Source: Zingiber officinale
Lineage: Eukaryota; Streptophyta; Magnoliopsida; Zingiberales; Zingiberaceae
Length of the DNA stretch: 64,000 bases
Direction of reading: 5' to 3'
NCBI RefSeq assembly: GCF_018446385.1
Contig: NC_055988.1
Span: 163,940,209 to 164,004,208 of the forward strand
Of the stretch, positions 63,083 to 64,000 are shown in pieces. The translations under genes were made by a program, and so were the position numbers. How positions within the stretch are numbered: position 1 is the first letter of the stretch; every line of letters starts with the position of its first letter. Below the pieces are notes generated by a model. That model did no database searches and was not told where the DNA came from. It was given only the letters and a program-made list of their open reading frames with translations.

Positions 63083-63129
63083 ATCTCTAGCTCATACAAG
63101 TCCTAACACTATTGGTTGCTTACGCATGG

Positions 63130-63537
63130 ATAGTTGCAGACAACAAATAGAATGCCTTACGAGCCCTACAAGACTTGCTCACCATGTCAGCAAGAAGATG
63201 AGACCAACAGACACATATTATTTCACTATGCAATTGTGGAGCAAGGTTCATGGTTGGATTGACATCAAATCAGAGAAACACACGGTGACAAGCCTATTTT
63301 TCAACCTTTCCAATGGCAATTCGGTGGCAAAGGATGAGTGCAGAAAGCACGTTACTTAGCGGTATCTTGTATGATTTTTCTCTTATGGCAAGATCACAAT
63401 CGATGTCATTTTGAGAGATGTGAGCCTAACATTGAGAGCATGTTTCAGAATGTGTAGACTTATGTCTACCGTTTTGTAGACATCTAGTACTTGTATAGCC
63501 TCTTTAGTTCGGCTATATATTTAACATTCCAAAAAAA
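63130..63537 (+). mobile_element. 5'-truncated LINE 3' end (zf-RVT domain)
   Basis: Around 63173-63240 the frame TCSPCQQEDETNRHILFH fits the reverse-transcriptase zinc-binding domain (C-x2-C, then H) found at the end of plant L1 ORF2. The following WSKVHGWIDI block lies in another frame, so a frameshift separates them, and further stops follow. The copy ends in a seven-base A run at 63531-63537. It is a dead 5'-truncated LINE tail next to the solo-LTR-like repeat. Confidence 0.6.
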
Positions 63538-63800
63538 TGAGAGAGAAGCTTTGCCATTTAGCTCAGCCTACTCGAGATAAGAAGTTTCATCATTTGACTC
63601 AATCTATCCAAGATGAGAAGTTTCATCCTTTGGCTCAATCCAGTGAGATAAGAAGCTTCTCCATTCTACTCAGTCCACCTGAGATGAGAAGCTTCGTCAA
63701 TCAGCTCATTCTACCCAAGATAAGAAGTTTCATCCTTCGACTTAGCCCACCCGAGAAGAGAAGCTTCACCATTCGGCTTAGCCTATTCGAGATGAGAAGT
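63538..63800 (+). repeat. 36-bp minisatellite, about seven copies
   Basis: Adjacent units of about 36 bases follow the pattern GATGAGAAGCTTCATC-ATTCG-CTCAGCC-ACCCGA. Because 36 is a multiple of three, the array stays open in one frame and mimics a 127-codon protein with a 12-residue periodicity (MRSF, RLSPPE). One unit is one base short. A second repeat of about 40 bases with GATATGACGCTCCTACTCATCTCCT follows at 63,805-63,920. Confidence 0.88.
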
Positions 63801-63920
63801 CTTACTGATATGACGTTCCTGCTCGTCTCCTCTTGGCCTCTCCGATCTGATGCTCTTGCTCATCTCCTCTCCCCCTCCCCTGATATGACGCTCCTACTCA
63901 TCTCCTGTTGGTCCCACTGA

Positions 63921-64000
63921 TCCAACATCTCTCATTCCAATCCAACTACTCCATCTATTAATAGCACGTGAGACGTCACGTAGGTTAGCATAACATGTGA
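63921..64000. other. Window end, no feature seen
   Basis: This is ordinary sequence after the second repeat array. It contains CACGTGAGACGTCACG-like G-box and ACGT-core motifs near 63,965, but no gene is visible to use them. Confidence 0.4.

Larger units (their letters stand above)
58408..63109 (+). mobile_element. Solo-LTR-like fossil, split by a CACTA element
   Basis: The two flanks of the CACTA insertion (58408-59596 and 62880-63109) fit together as one long terminal repeat of about 1.4 kb. A TATA box (CCTATAAAAGGGG, about 59446) sits where an LTR promoter would be. The repeat ends TCCTAACA, and CTATT flanks both sides (58403-58407 and 63110-63114). No primer site or coding region follows, so it behaves as a solo LTR. 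It carries internal CCTAGTGG-type and ATCGATTA-type repeats and a 22-base C tract near its 3' end. It is older than the CACTA inside it. Confidence 0.55.

Noticed and set aside
58408-63109. Full-length LTR retrotransposon
   Set aside because: Only one LTR-like repeat is present, with no primer site or coding region after it. The interior is explained by a CACTA element.
63538-63800. CRISPR-like array of short repeats
   Set aside because: The units abut with no unique spacers, and the DNA is a plant nuclear genome.
63537-63920. 127-codon plus-strand open frame
   Set aside because: It is produced by a 36-bp minisatellite whose unit length is a multiple of three.

Overview
This is nuclear DNA of a flowering plant. 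The genes have many introns with GT-AG borders, the spacers are AT-rich, and the transposon load is plant-typical: Au-type SINEs, a TRIM, CACTA, Mutator-like MITEs and Ty1/copia remnants. The gene models and the SINE family suggest a non-grass monocot, possibly of the ginger/banana group. That placement is inference; no organellar or ribosomal marker is present.

Layout: 1-5.1 kb is AT-rich spacer with two possible last exons of an upstream gene, a Tourist-like MITE and a 34-bp tandem repeat. 5.25-9.82 kb (+) is a complete PP1 catalytic subunit gene with a SINE in its last intron. 12.04-23.94 kb (+) is a complete WDR7/rabconnectin-3 beta-like WD40 gene with a whole TRIM in its 4.2-kb intron. 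26.90-29.74 kb (+) is a complete Aux/IAA repressor gene. 29.7-34.6 kb is spacer. 34.57-43.54 kb is a direct tandem duplication of about 4.4-4.6 kb. Each unit carries one TIP4-type aquaporin gene (+) and, tail to tail, the last three exons of an At4g37920-like gene (-). Only the right unit joins the complete At4g37920-like gene (42.19-46.49 kb). 47.14-53.99 kb (-) is an 11-exon STK11IP-like leucine-rich-repeat gene. 54-64 kb is a transposon graveyard: copia fossils, a solo-LTR-like element split by a 3.3-kb CACTA transposon, a LINE tail and a 36-bp minisatellite. The CACTA element carries pieces of two host genes, an XB3/XBAT-type ankyrin ubiquitin ligase and mitochondrial ATP synthase beta.

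The genes do not form one pathway. Three of them touch the vacuole or endolysosome by family knowledge: the TIPs (tonoplast channels), the WDR7-like protein (V-ATPase assembly in animals) and the STK11IP-like protein (a lysosomal protein in animals). The most unusual items are the CACTA element with two captured gene fragments, the tandem duplication with unevenly diverged halves, and a minimal upstream ORF whose stop overlaps the Aux/IAA start codon. All exon models were read by eye from phase-consistent splice sites; none has transcript support here.
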